Assembly: GCA_023101885.1 (NCBI GenBank)
Contig: JALPQD010000102.1
Coordinates: 620,001-684,000 of the forward strand
Length of the DNA stretch: 64,000 bases
Direction of reading: 5' to 3'
From: Typhlomys cinereus
Taxonomy: Eukaryota > Chordata > Mammalia > Rodentia > Platacanthomyidae
Under the pieces are notes generated by a model that saw only the letters and a list, made by a program, of their open reading frames with translations, was not told where the DNA came from and made no database searches. A program made the translations under genes and the position numbers. Of the stretch, positions 34,528-44,925 are shown one piece after another. Within the stretch, counting starts at the first letter, position 1; every line of letters begins with the position of its first letter.

Positions 34528-34640
34528 ACCAGGTATGGTGGCTCACTTCTGCAATTCTAGAACTGCAGTTCAGGAGGCTGAAACAGGAGGATTACCATGA
34601 ATTCAAGGCCAGCCTGGGTACAGTATGAAACAATCAAAAA
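34528..34640 (+). repeat. B1-like SINE
   Basis: 'ccaggtatggtggctcactt', 'caggaggctgaaacaggagg' and 'ttcaaggccagcctgggtac' form a typical B1 core. It lacks a clear A tail. Confidence 0.78.
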
Positions 34641-34844
34641 TGGTTAATCCTAAAATATTTCTTTTCTCTTTTAAAGAACTTCACGAATATCAGAACTATT
34701 GAAGGATATAGGGGAGAAGGAACGAAGGACAGGCGGCGACCCTCGGTGTGTGTATCACTGTGGATCACCAATGGGGCAGGGACTAAACTACGTCTAAGTC
34801 CTTCAGCAGTACAGCATCACTGTACATGTGGGTTTTTTAAATTT

Positions 34845-35043
34845 TTTAAACTTTGTTTATTTATTTATTTATTTGTGTCTGTGTGTGTGTGTATGAGAAG
34901 GCACTGTGTGGAGGACCAAAGGTGACTTTAGGAATCATCCTGGATTGCTTCTACCTCCTTTTTGCTTTGCTCTTGGATTTCCCAGGCTCTGTCCACCAGG
35001 TGCAGAAGTACAGGTTGCTACCATTTCTGGGACCTGGGTTTCT
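34845..35043 (-). repeat. B2-like SINE, subfamily 2, left part (split)
   Basis: Antisense tail and body: 'tttatttatttatttgtgtc', 'gaatcatcctggattgcttc', up to 'gctaccatttctgggacctg'. It is interrupted by an L1 insertion and continues at 35735. The last 11 bases (35033-35043) are the duplicated target. Confidence 0.82.
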
Positions 35044-35723
35044 TTTTTTTTTTTTATTAAAAATTTAATTATACATTTTAAAATTTTTTACCAGTTCCCT
35101 CCCTCCCCCCTCCTCCCCCTCCCCTTCCCCCAGTGCCTCCCCCCCAATTCCCAGAGAGTCCTTTATTGTGTATGCCTAACTCTCCACTGGGTCCTCCTCT
35201 CCGATGACATATAAGGACCCAGTGGCATTTCCATAAGCCCTTTCTCTTGTTCCCCTTAAGCATAAGATCACTACTATGGCTGTCAATCCCTTGCCTCCAG
35301 GGGTCTCGGTGCCCTTAACAGATGCTAGACTTTATGAGGGCAACAGTGCGCTGGACATTGCACAGGGCATGCAAAGTCCCATTATGATTGCTTTGGCCCC
35401 AACTATTGTTGAGAATCTTGCAAATCGTTGCTCCTCCCATCCTTTTGCTCTTACAATCTTACCGCCCCCTCTTCCGCAAATGTCCCTGAGCTTCAGGATG
35501 GGGAGAGATTAGGCTGTCCTAGTTCTATGTGATTGATATAGAGTCTCTGAAGTTCTGGATTGTGGTTTGTTGATTTTCTTTTGCAGTTTTGCTGCTCCTG
35601 CAATTCCCTTCACTCCATTCTGCTGGGCACTGTATGTCACCCCCTGGCCAGAGACAAAAAGCTGTTAAACTGGAGTCTTGTTGTAATAGCACATTCAAGG
35701 GTAGATGTAATAAGAGTAGGAAA
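35044..35723 (-). mobile_element. 5'-truncated L1 3' end (antisense) inside a SINE
   Basis: Same L1 3'-UTR family as 3491-4263, including the pyrimidine tract at 35097-35145 and 'ccgccccctcttccgcaaat'. Its T-rich left end (35044-35060) is the reverse of the A tail. An 11-bp repeat cctgggtttct occurs at 35033-35043 and 35724-35734. The SINE sequence resumes directly after it, so the order of events (SINE first, L1 later) can be read. Confidence 0.88.
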
Positions 35724-35734
35724 CCTGGGTTTCT

Positions 35735-35806
35735 GGGACCTGGGATCCAAACTCAGGTCCTTCTGCTTGCAAGGCAGAGAGGTTAAACCCCTGAACCATT
35801 TTTGGG
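35735..35806 (-). repeat. B2-like SINE, subfamily 2, right part (split)
   Basis: 'ggatccaaactcaggtcctt' and 'ctgcttgcaaggcagagagg' with 'ttaaacccctgaacca' are the antisense head of the SINE that starts at 34845. The terminal 'tctctccagccc' is missing; the next SINE begins there in the opposite direction. Confidence 0.82.
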
Positions 35807-35807
35807 C

Positions 35808-36028
35808 TGGAGAGATGACTCAGGGGTTAAGACTCTGCCTCGTAAGCAGAAGGTCCTGAGTTCAGATCTCAGGTTCCACATAAAAATACCAGGCCGAAAG
35901 GTGACAACCCGCACTTCCAATCCTGGTGGGCAGAGGCTGGGAAATCCCAGAGTGAAGCAAAAAGGAGGTAGAAGCAATCCAAGATGATTCCCGAAGTCAC
36001 CCTTGGTCCTCCACAGGGACACACAGTG

Positions 36029-36101
<73 letters not shown>

Positions 36102-36135
36102 ACACACACATACACACACACACATCCAAATAATT
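35808..36135 (+). repeat. B2-like SINE, subfamily 2, with long CT/CA tract
   Basis: Head 'gggctggagagatgactcag', 'ctcgtaagcagaaggtcctg', body 'ggaggtagaagcaatccaag' and 'cagggacacacagtgctctc', then a (CT)n tract at 36031-36097 and (CA)n to 36123. It lies head to head with the preceding antisense SINE. Confidence 0.88.
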
Positions 36136-36158
36136 AATTTTTTAAAAAAAGAAATCAG

Positions 36159-36337
36159 CTTTGAGCTAGCAAGATAACTCAGCAAGTAAGGCATCTGCTG
36201 CAAGTCTGGTAATGTGAGTCCGATCCCCAGAAGCCTGCATGATAAAAGGGAAGAACCGGCTTTTGAAAGTTTCCTCTGACCTCCACCTGTATGCCATGCC
36301 TTGCTTCTGCTCTCTGTCTCTCTCTCTCTTCTCTGTG

Positions 36338-36433
<96 letters not shown>

Positions 36434-36459
36434 CACAATAAAGAAATAAATAATTTTTA
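36159..36459 (+). repeat. Older B2-type SINE, perfect TSD
   Basis: 'gagctagcaagataactcag', 'aagtaaggcatctgctgcaa' and 'tgtgagtccgatccccagaa' are a tRNA-like head different from subfamilies 1 and 2; 'ctttgaaagtttcctctgac' is the body, then (CT)n and (CA)n at 36305-36430. Flanked by a perfect aaagaaatcag at 36148-36158 and 36460-36470. Confidence 0.85.
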
Positions 36460-36470
36460 AAAGAAATCAG

Positions 36471-37705
36471 TTTTTCTCAAGGGCCAAGGGTTAAGGAAGG
36501 GTCAGAAACACAGCTGGACGTCCTGACAGTCAGGCTTTTTCTTCAAGGACCGCCATAGCCTGGTGATCAGTTCAAGAAATCACAGTCATTGAAGATGATG
36601 TCTTACATGTACTGGCTTCTCTCTAAAATGAATTTACCTTTTCATTATTATTTACTGAGTGAGCCAGTATTTCATTTGTATGGATTTTATCCAGCAAGTA
36701 GGAGGGAAAAAAACCCAGACAATCTAATAAAAAGATGAAGCTGTTGTACAATATGTGAAGTCTGTATCCAGCCTTCAGAGGTCACATCTCTGCCTTTTTT
36801 ATGATGTTCATTTTAGAAATGGGGGAGAAGTATGCATATGGAGATAGGCTTATTCTGTATTCCAATCAACAGCGAATTTGACCTGACAGTGTGGGGAGAC
36901 ACTATCAGGAAGGACAACAACTTGGTATTGGCAGAAATAAAATGGCAAGCTCACAGCAGGGCGGCCCCCTCGGCTCATAGTCTGAGTTGTAATGCAGATT
37001 CGCATCTGTGTGTACAGGCACCTCAGCACCACCAACTCAGGACACTGGAGGACTTGGTGTGGTGTTTCATTGCCCTTGGAGAAGCCTCACCCTAGAAATC
37101 AGGTAATTAGCAAACCCCGCCTCTCCAAGGATACAACCTTAAGCTCCATCCCTTTCATTTACTGGCATCTAAAGTATAATTCCTGGGCGACAGGGTGTCA
37201 CAGTTAGGAATGTAGCACATGGTGTTAATGCACTGTGCTTCCAAAGTTTTTAAAAATTATAATCTCTTGTGTGATGGATTTCCAACCTGTGCATCCCCAG
37301 AATTGCTGTAAAAGATTAAAAACTCAGTTTTACATTTTACCAGTTAATATGTACCAAAGAGCATACTCAAAGCCTCGAAGCCTAGGGCTTGATCCCTAGC
37401 GCAAAAAGAAAAAAAAAAAAAAATAGAGGAAAAAGAAGAAACAGGAAAGCTGGAAATTGCAATTGCTATCACAGAGGGTTCTTAAACTTTGTAATACAAA
37501 AGCAGAGCTCTGCTATCAGAAGGGCTAGACCCACCCACCACTGGGGAAAGCACAGATGGAGGACACAGGGAACACAAACTAGTTTGGGGGATGTTAGCAA
37601 GTCACTTGTCTTCTCTACATTGCACAGAATCAAAGAGAAGTTCATTAGGAAGCTTTCTGGTGGTGGTGATGGTGGTGTTTTAATTAAAAAAAAAAAAAAG
37701 TGGTA
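36471..37705. other. Unassigned sequence
   Basis: About 1.2 kb without a clear gene. The stretch 37390-37425 is A-rich simple sequence, and an ID-like antisense fragment may lie at 37370-37400 ('ctagggcttgatccctagcg'). Frames at 36832-37095 and 36992-37207 overlap each other and others, with no domain. Confidence 0.5.
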
Positions 37706-37707
37706 CT

Positions 37708-37958
37708 TGGGCTGGAGAGATGCTGCAGACTCCGTCTCACTAGCAGAAGGTCCTGAGTTCAGATCCCAGGTCCCACATTAAAAACGCCAGGGGGAAATGG
37801 CACTTCCGGCCCTAGTGGCCAGATCCTGGGAAATCCCAGAGGAAGCAAGAAGAAGGTAGAAGCAATCCAGGATGATTCCCGAAATCATCCCTAGTCCTCC
37901 ACAGGAACACACAGTGCCTTCTGATACACACACACACACACACTAAAAATAAAGGAAA
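37708..37958 (+). repeat. B2-like SINE, subfamily 2
   Basis: Head 'gggctggagagatgctgcag', 'gcagaaggtcctgagttcag', body 'gtagaagcaatccaggatga' and 'cacaggaacacacagtgcct', a short CA tract, and tail 'taaaaataaaggaaat'. No clear TSD. Confidence 0.85.
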
Positions 37959-37959
37959 T

Positions 37960-38929
37960 ATTTATAACCTACTCAGCGCTCCTCATATATGGTAATAACT
38001 ATAATCCCACACATTTCTAAGTAAACATCAAATGTGCCTGGAACCATGGTAACCCCAGGTTACCAATTAGGGATTTCTATTCCTGTTCCTGTCTTCAGTT
38101 GTCAGGGCTTGACTACGTCATGTTTCCCTATCTCTTTGGCTGCCCCAAGGGTGCTGAACATTTGGCTGTCAAACAACCTTGCGACGTGAGTCCATGAAGT
38201 GGTGTTCCCTGTAACCAGCAAGGCAGCAGGGCATCTGCATTCTCCCAGATCCACAGCTACAGCAGGCAACTCATCAGCCACTGGTTGTCAGGAAAGAGCA
38301 ATGTCATTCAGAACTCTCAACCTGTCTGTTCCAGGCCAAAGCTGGTCCCCCAGTTACTGGAGTGGGGGAAGGGGGAGAGGCATGGTTGCTTTCCACACTA
38401 GATATTACAAAAAGTCTCCAGGTATAGTTTACCTGTTGCTGACTTCCCCCTGCGTGAGGACTGAAGTTAAACCCCAAAGATTTACCTGAGCTAAAAATCA
38501 AAACTCATGTTAAAATCAACAAGAAACCCGCAGACATTCTGAACAATAGCAGTGTCTGGAACAAGACAGCATGTGACATTTTGAAGATAACTTTCAGGAA
38601 TTCAATACCAAAAAAAATGGATTTGAAACAACAGTTCTGCAGATCATCTTGATAGATATAAATAACATTACAGTTTCTATGAAACAACATTAAAGAGGAA
38701 AAATGGAATGCTAACTGCTATTGACTGATGACAACCGTGCTTATATGTACATTAGTGGGGACAGAAGATTGTTTTGAATAACAAAATGGCTTAACATTAA
38801 TTATTTTTGGTAAATCAGTTTACTTTCTGTAGGAAATTAGGATGGGAGAGAGACATGTATCAAAATTCAATATAAGCTGAAGTGAATCCATTTTAAACAA
38901 ATGACTCTGGGATACTGCCATAAAATGCT
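37960..38929. other. Unassigned low-repeat sequence
   Basis: No gene or recognisable repeat. Part of a run of about 2 kb (37960-40050) with few transposon marks, unlike most of the window. Confidence 0.5.
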
Positions 38930-39720
38930 TCCTTAGAAACCTCTGTCATTCTTGGATCCACTTGTCCCTAATCCAGTGGCCAATGCCAAGCGCCAGTCCT
39001 GGTCATGCAGCTCGCCACCCCCCCCATGTTATTCTCACTGTCCAGACCAGAAACTGCAAGTTGTTATAGAGCCAGTGCATCCCCACTGGAGATGGGTAAA
39101 GCCCCCAAATGTTTAGTCAGATGGTCCAATCCATCAGGGCCAATCAAGAGTGGAAGCTCCCGGTGTATGTTAATGCTGACCTTCTCTGAAGCGACATGCT
39201 CTCTTTAGCTCCACACATGTCTAATCACTAGGGAGTTGTCTAGCTACACGAATTTTTCACATTTGTCAGCTAAATCAGCGCTCCAAATGCACAATGCAGC
39301 CCTCAGAAACATTATGTGAATTTATTAAATTCTCTGGAGGACTTTGGGTCCATAAAGCAGTAAATTGATTACAGGGAACCGAAGCCATAATATTTTCATC
39401 AGCAACAAAAGCAGCCGTGCCCCCATATTGCCTATGGCACGGGAAGAGAAATGGTGCCTCGCTTCGGTCCAGCCAGCAGACTCTGGAAAAGGCTCTGGAA
39501 AGCACCAGCACCATGTGTCATCTGGTCAGTTTTAGCATCTAGTTCTCCAGCACAGTGCACCATGAACAAGAGCATATGTGTGTCCTCAGCGGCATATCCA
39601 CCGCTATATGATTCATGTTCCAGCAAGTATCCAGGCACAAAGCCAACCCTGGTGAAATTCAATGGACCACACATATGAAAAAAATAATAATAACGTAAAA
39701 ATAGGAGGTAGTCTGGAAAG
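38930..39720. promoter_or_regulatory. Candidate conserved non-coding element
   Basis: A repeat-free stretch with composition unlike its surroundings. It contains several motif-like words: 'aaattgattacagg' and 'aattta' homeobox-type cores near 39300-39375, 'cagctaaatcagcgctcca' near 39270, and 'ggccaatcaagag' (a CCAAT-type word) near 39140. A minus-strand frame (39432-39731) and a plus-strand frame (39451-39678) run through it without recognisable domains or splice logic. Regulatory function is an inference from composition alone; an unrecognised exon is the other possibility. Confidence 0.3.
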
Positions 39721-40054
39721 GAAGGGATCACCTTAGCTTGGCAGCTCTTCCTCTGGCCTCCTGCAGGCTAAACAAGGTGTGTGTACTACAGAGGCAAGAG
39801 AACTGGCCGCAGAGAACACCACAGTTGGAGGAAGTATGGACTCCTCTCCTTGTATCACAGTCCTTGGACCAAGTTTCCTGGCCTTGATGGAAAAAAAGCA
39901 GAGTATCCTTATGACCTAAACGACCTGAGTTAAAGGTTAACATAGAAGGAAGAACAAGCTCTGTGGATTCCCAGTGCCTGGCTGACTGCCTGATGTACAA
40001 AGACCTACAATGAGTGTTTATTAGATTCAGATGAAATATTGAGAGATTTCAGCC
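39721..40054. other. Unassigned sequence
   Basis: No gene or recognised repeat in about 330 bp. Confidence 0.5.
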
Positions 40055-40057
40055 TGG

Positions 40058-40240
40058 CCGGGAAGCGGCTCAGTTGGCCAAGTGCTGACCTAGCATCCAC
40101 AAAGCCCTGAGTTTGGTCCCCAACAACACATAAACAGGGGATGGTAGTACACACCTCTCATCCAGCACCGGGGAGATTGAAGCTGGAGAAATCAGAATTT
40201 CAGGGTCATCCTGAGCTATATGAGACCATCGAGAGAGAGA
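40058..40240 (+). repeat. B4 SINE (ID-B1 fusion)
   Basis: The tRNA-like part 'gccgggaagcggctcagttg', 'gctgacctagcatccacaaa', 'gccctgagtttggtcccc' is followed by a B1-like part 'ggggatggtagtacacacct', 'agcaccggggagattgaagc' and 'gggtcatcctgagctatatg', the B4 layout. Confidence 0.8.
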
Positions 40241-40261
40241 GAGAGAGAGAAGAGAGAGAGA
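40229..40261. repeat. (GA)n tract at a SINE tail
   Basis: A short gagaga run replacing or extending the B4 tail. Confidence 0.85.
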
Positions 40262-40299
40262 TCAGCCATGAGTCAGCCATAGAATACTAGGAACTAATT

Positions 40300-40730
40300 C
40301 ATGATCTGCTTTTCAACATAATAATTTACAAGTACATCTCTGTTTCGCATGGAAACGCACTTTCAAGTTTATCTTAAAGTATATTTAAACAACTCTTGAT
40401 ATTTTAGCCAAAACTATCCACTCTCCATTGTATCAGAGTTTTCCCAACATACATGCCCATCCGAATAGTCTGAGTACTGTCCAGATCACACCAGGGCTCA
40501 CCATGAACTCGGAATTAGCCACCGTCCCCTGTGATTCTTCTTCCTTACATTATGAGCTGTGTGGTCCGGCCAGCTCTATTTTCATCTGATTTATTTTTGC
40601 TTTTGGAAAGGGTCTCGCCCCCCTTTGGGTTTATTGCTTATCAGATGCTAAAACTCCTGTCATTGGTTCAGAAATTAATCTAATTCATGTCGGGAATAAT
40701 GTTGTAAACTCTATTTACATAGAATACAAA
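40300..40730. promoter_or_regulatory. Second candidate conserved non-coding element
   Basis: Repeat-free. Contains 'ttgggtttattgcttatcag' (a GATA-type word on the minus strand), 'gtcattggttcagaaattaa' (a CCAAT word in reverse next to an ATTA core) and 'attaatctaattcatg' within 60 bases at 40628-40690. Dense homeobox-type cores in DNA without repeats suggest, but do not show, an enhancer. Confidence 0.28.
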
Positions 40731-40909
40731 CCCAGAAAGTCTCTATCCCCACCTCCTGGCAAGATTGCCACATTACAATGTTTTATCCTCTGCCGGGAAA
40801 CTCATCCAGAATAGCTAGCTAGCTGAACAAGTCCCTCTCTCCTTCTAAAAAAAAAAAACTTTTACAAGTAAATGAGCAGAACAGATTGGAAAGATTTCAA
40901 ACATAGTTG

Positions 40910-41000
40910 GTCTCCTTTTGAGCACAGGGGATTGTATCCATGTCTTTGCTGATGCTAAGCAAGTGTTCCACCTCTGAGCTACATCCTCGTCCTTAAAATG
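40910..41000 (-). repeat. ID-like SINE (antisense)
   Basis: 'ggggattgtatccatgtctt', 'tgctaagcaagtgttccacc' and 'tctgagctacatcctcg' are the antisense of the ID head (gagctacatccc, ggtggaacacttgct). Confidence 0.72.
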
Positions 41001-41593
41001 AATTTCTTACTTTATGTTAAGGAAAACAATCCCTCACTCACAAATTTTGCTTTTTACACTTTCCTTAGACCACAAAATTGTAAAAATCAGCCATTTTCTT
41101 CAAGCTTGAAATGGGTTCTTGGTACGTCTCTTCCAAGTAGTTCATGATTGTGGTAGTAAGTAGATAGCCTTAGCAAACACCAAAGTTAGCTAGTTATGAA
41201 ACTAGGATTTTTTCCTTCTGTTAACATGTATTTATATCTGATCAAGACACTCCTTCAACAAATATGGTCAACTAGGGTTGGAGATACTACAGTGAGCCAC
41301 CTAGATCTTGCACCTGCCTACACACTTTGTAGGCTAAGAGAAAGAATACACAACCCAAACAAGGTATGAAGTTTTATAATGAGGGAAATGACTGTGGAAC
41401 TTCCAAAGCCCCTAACTTAGCCCAGGGGTGCTCAGGGACAATCTTATAGCAGGTATGGTTGTGATGTCACTCAGGTCCTTCAGCACTCTGAAGTTTATTA
41501 GTAACCTCAGTCGATAGTTCTGGTCATGTTTGTGATTTCCCTCTGCAAGGACTTACATTCCTCTGGTTAAAGACTTCTGTTAACTACAAAATG
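41001..41593. other. Unassigned sequence
   Basis: No gene. The segment 41260-41350 ('caacaaatatggtcaactag', 'ttggagatactacagtgagc') may be an old MIR-like relic. Confidence 0.45.
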
Positions 41594-41601
41594 GTCAAGT
41601 T

Positions 41602-41741
41602 GGGGACCAGTGTGATAGCTCAATGGTCAGTCACTTGTTCACCTGAATTCATTCCCTGAACGATCACATGGTGAAAGGAGACAACTGATTTCTGAAAAAT
41701 GTTGTCTAACCTTCACTCATGTGCCATGGTATGCATGTGCA

Positions 41742-41833
<92 letters not shown>

Positions 41834-41854
41834 GAAATAAACTATTTGTAAGTT
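41602..41854 (+). repeat. Older B2-type SINE with CT/CA tract
   Basis: Head 'gaccagtgtgatagctcaat' and 'gtcagtcacttgttcacctg', body 'gtctaaccttcactcatgtg', then (CT)n at 41747-41783 and (CA)n to 41831, and tail 'aaagaaataaa'. Short flanking similarity gtcaagtt (41594) and gtcaagct (41855). Confidence 0.72.
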
Positions 41855-42049
41855 GTCAAGCTTAAAGTGTGAGGGCATTAATATCCCCAAAACGATCTCT
41901 AGCCCATGAAGCATGGGAGTCGGTGAATAAATCCTTTAGCTTTCTTGACCCCCATTAGATTATTCTGAAGCGTATCTTAGTCAGATTTTTCAGAATGTCC
42001 ACCAAGATATTTTAATGAGACCTTTGTGATTTCTACAGGTTAAATACAT

Positions 42050-42341
42050 AACACTCATCTCTCCCTGAAATGCTGTGAGGCAACTGAAAATTAAGAACAA
42101 GGCAGGCAGACAAGAGGAGATTGGTTTACCCAGTGGTGGGCTGTTCATGTCCCAGTGAGTGCCCAACCCACCACCAATGCAGGCATCCTGGATGGGGTCC
42201 AGTGGGTCACATATTGGACTTGGGAGTAGGAGGGAGACCAGATGGAAATATGGGAGAAGGGACAGGGGTGAGTTAAGGGACCAAAACATTCAAATCCATT
42301 GTATCTGTATATGAAAGCTCCAAAGAATAAAGAAAAAAAAA
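42050..42341 (+). mobile_element. L1 3'-end remnant (plus strand)
   Basis: 'tggtgggctgttcatgtccc' and 'catcctggatggggtccagt' lead to a G-rich purine stretch 'gggagaagggacaggggtga', then 'aaacattcaaatccattgta', 'tctgtatatgaaagctccaa', 'agaataaag' and an A run. The last part follows the general L1 3' end (gatcaaaatacattgtatac-atgtatgaaa-ttctc). The 5' edge is not clear. Confidence 0.6.
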
Positions 42342-43090
42342 AACAGAACACAACAGGGAAAAGACCAGATTCTATGCTACAATACAAGGAATATGATTCT
42401 ATATCTAGGCAAGTGGATCACATTATAGTCAATGTAAGAAACAGAATGCTTGTGTTTTAAGTCTCAAGTACCCATGATGGGTAAACCTCTGAAGAACAGT
42501 GTCTGTCCCTTATGGCATAGAAGGGCAAAGTAGAACGTAAAAGTCATTGAATTTGTGACTTGCACAGAGACAGAAAACATGGCAGGACTAGAAATTGGTG
42601 CCCAATTCCAGTTCACCGATATTAAAAAGTATGTGGACTCTTATACTCTTATAGTAGAAGGCACTGTGTGCTGGCCACATATGGAAACATTGCTTTGCTG
42701 GTCTTATACTTCACGTTAAGGTCCAAAAGCACTCTAGCAGTGAGAGCAACTTAAGAGGACCCTAAAATGACTGACATCATCTGTTAAGTACTTGTGTCTG
42801 GAAAAGCTAATATAGCTAATGTCAACTCATCATATGATACTCAATTTGCACAATAAATTATGAAACTAGAAAAATAGAATGTAAGCTTCCTGAAGGCAGG
42901 CTCCCTCGGAGAAAAGGGCAGAGGCTTAGCCACACAGTCTTCCACATTCACCAAGCATGTGAGTATTCCTGCCCCTAGAAGAAGATGGTGCCAGCAGGAA
43001 TAGACTAGCTTGCTCCTTCCGGGTAGGTGAAATCTCAGCAGTGGAAAGAAGAGTCTCTACCCCATCACCAGTTCATCCCAATGTTTTAAG
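42342..43090. other. Unassigned sequence
   Basis: No gene. No repeat recognised apart from a possible MIR-like word near 42548 ('tttgtgacttgcacagagac'). Confidence 0.45.
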
Positions 43091-43100
43091 AAGGCTTCTG

Positions 43101-43205
43101 AGGTCACCTGCCCCTTATGGTACTCCATGTCTGGAGTCCATGAGTTCCATTCTTTCTCTCCTTTAATACACTCTACCTTAATCCTTAAAAAAAAAAAAAA
43201 AAAGA
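43101..43205 (+). mobile_element. Short retroposed ERV LTR transcript end with poly(A) and TSD
   Basis: The unit carries 'ccccttatggtactccatgt', 'ctggagtccatgagttccat', 'tctctcctttaatacactct' and 'accttaatcctt', then about 17 A residues. It is the R region of the LTR family seen at 25240 and, antisense, at 60240. It is flanked by aaggcttctg at 43091-43100 and 43206-43215. The poly(A) directly after 'accttaatcctt', about 18 bases past the polyadenylation signal (AATACA here), marks a reverse-transcribed mRNA end rather than a genomic LTR. Confidence 0.8.
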
Positions 43206-43215
43206 AAGGCTTCTG

Positions 43216-43444
43216 GTAATCCAGAGCGTATCCAGCACCACCACCCAACATAACCACTTCTTAACTTCTCATTTCCATACTTTTAATACTTATCCCAAAT
43301 GACATTGGTTCCCAATTAAGACCACAGTAATCAATGGTATGAACAATGATCATTGCCCTGTCTGACCTGAATAGATGGATTTTAGCCACATTGAATCTGT
43401 TTATTAAAAGCACAGAAGAAAGTCTTCGATTTGTTCCAGTTTTT
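43216..43444. other. Unassigned sequence
   Basis: Nothing recognised; included because it leads into two MIR relics. Confidence 0.45.
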
Positions 43445-43515
43445 ATGTTAGCACTTATTGAACTCTTGCTATGTGCTAAAAGCATTACATAACCTGTAAT
43501 ATCTTGACTTAATGA
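43445..43515 (+). repeat. MIR SINE core relic
   Basis: 'cacttattgaactcttgcta' and 'tgtgctaaaagcattacata' match the MIR 5' core (acctactatgtgccaggcac). Confidence 0.65.
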
Positions 43516-43729
43516 GTTTGACTTTAATCTGTTAGGGGTTCATTTAATGTATCCTTGAAATTTTTCAAAGAGACAAACCCTGCAAGAGTCCTGTTGAGTC
43601 AAACACTTCCAAGACACTCACTATCTCAAATAAACACTCATTTGAGCCTTTAATACTTGTCATTTTTAGGTTTAGGCAACATGTCCCTGACTTCTTTGTA
43701 CTTAAAGACATGAGAAATAATCACATGAC

Positions 43730-43895
43730 TAGCCACTATATGTTTATTTATTTAATGCTCACAGTAACCTTCCAAGGTAAACACTACGTTCTCCATCACT
43801 TGTCAGAAGGGGAAACAGAAACAGAAAAGATGTTTGCTAGAGATCATACCACTGATAGGAATAGCATCTTGACCCTTGGTCAGCCTCCTGGTAGA
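43730..43895 (+). repeat. MIR SINE relic
   Basis: 'tttaatgctcacagtaacct', 'tccaaggtaaacactacgtt', 'gaaggggaaacagaaacaga', 'gctagagatcataccactga' and 'tcttgacccttggtcagcct' follow the MIR order from 'cttcacaacaaccct' to the 3' end. Confidence 0.72.
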
Positions 43896-44617
43896 AACCC
43901 ATGTTCTTACATGCTACCTCATCCTTTCCTTCCAATCATTAAGCTAAATATATGCTTAAAAGCAAGACATTCAGTTTGCTTTCAATAAGAAACAACAACA
44001 GAACAATGAGCTCTGAAAGTAAGCAATGAATAATGCAAATTGATTTAAATAATCTCCTTCATGATAAATTAACCTTCAAGTGCACGAACCAAAGTCAGCT
44101 CATACAAACCAGAAAAAAAAATGAGATAGGGGAAGAAAATGTCTCTATCATTTTAGACAGACTATTGCTAATTATCTTCCAATCTTAAATTAATCTTAGT
44201 CACACCCCCAACTCTTTGGGACTCTATTTATTCTGGTCCTCCACATCAGTGAGGCACTCTTATTTCAGTGGTTCTAATTTTCCATAAACGCCAGCTGTGA
44301 AATGTATAGAATTCCTTATAAACTGAGCATACACACAGTTCATTCTGCAATTACAACTCTTCATTGCTTAGTCATGTAATCATTTCTCATGTCTTCAACT
44401 ACAAAGAAGTCAGGAACAAGCTGCTTAAATCTAAAATGACACTTAACAAATATTAAGAGCCACAATGAGTGTTTATTTGAAATAATGAATCAAATGTATG
44501 ATTGTCTTTGAAGTGTTTAACTCAAACAATACTCTTACAGGATTTGTCTCTTTGATAAATTTCAGAACTATGTTAAGTGGACCCGAAATAGATTAGGTCA
44601 GACAAACTGGCTTGTGC
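43896..44617. other. Unassigned AT-rich sequence
   Basis: No gene. 'aatgcaaattgatttaaata' near 44033-44052 joins an octamer (atgcaaat) to a homeobox-like core in repeat-free DNA; only a weak hint of regulation. Confidence 0.4.
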
Positions 44618-44758
44618 CACACACACACATACACACATATGGGTGCCTGTGGAGCTCCAAGGGTGATTCTGGGAATAATTTTTATATGGGGTCTGGGATC
44701 CGAACTCAGGTCCTTCTGCTTTCAAGACAGTCTTAATCTCCAAGCCATCTCTCCAGCC
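44618..44758 (-). repeat. B2-like SINE, subfamily 2, internally shortened
   Basis: Antisense: CA-rich left end, 'ctgtggagctccaagggtga', 'gggatccgaactcaggtcct', and head 'caagccatctctccagcccc'. About 100 bp of the usual body is missing between 'gggaataat' and 'ttttatatgg'. Confidence 0.82.
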
Positions 44759-44794
44759 CCAGGCTTTTTTTCTTGATTTTAAATAAAGCTTTTA

Positions 44795-44925
44795 CTATTG
44801 TGTGTGTGTGATGCATGTTGGCAGGGCATATGTGGAGCTCAGAGGACAACCTCGTGGAGTCTATTTCACCTTCCACCTTTATGTAGGATCCCAGAATTGA
44901 ACTCATGCCATTAGAGTCTCATAAA
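44795..44925 (-). repeat. Old B-type rodent SINE (RSINE1/B4-like)
   Basis: 'gtgtgtgtgatgcatgttgg', 'gtggagctcagaggacaacc', 'cttccacctttatgtaggat' and 'cccagaattgaactcatgcc' follow the same order as the element at 5065. Confidence 0.68.

Noticed and set aside
36031..36436. Arg-Glu repeat frames across (CT)n tracts
   Set aside because: Translation of CT/GA dinucleotides; not a protein.
39432..39731. 99-codon minus-strand frame as a possible exon
   Set aside because: No domain recognised, no convincing splice sites read at its edges, and a plus-strand frame overlaps it. Non-coding conserved DNA is the simpler guess.
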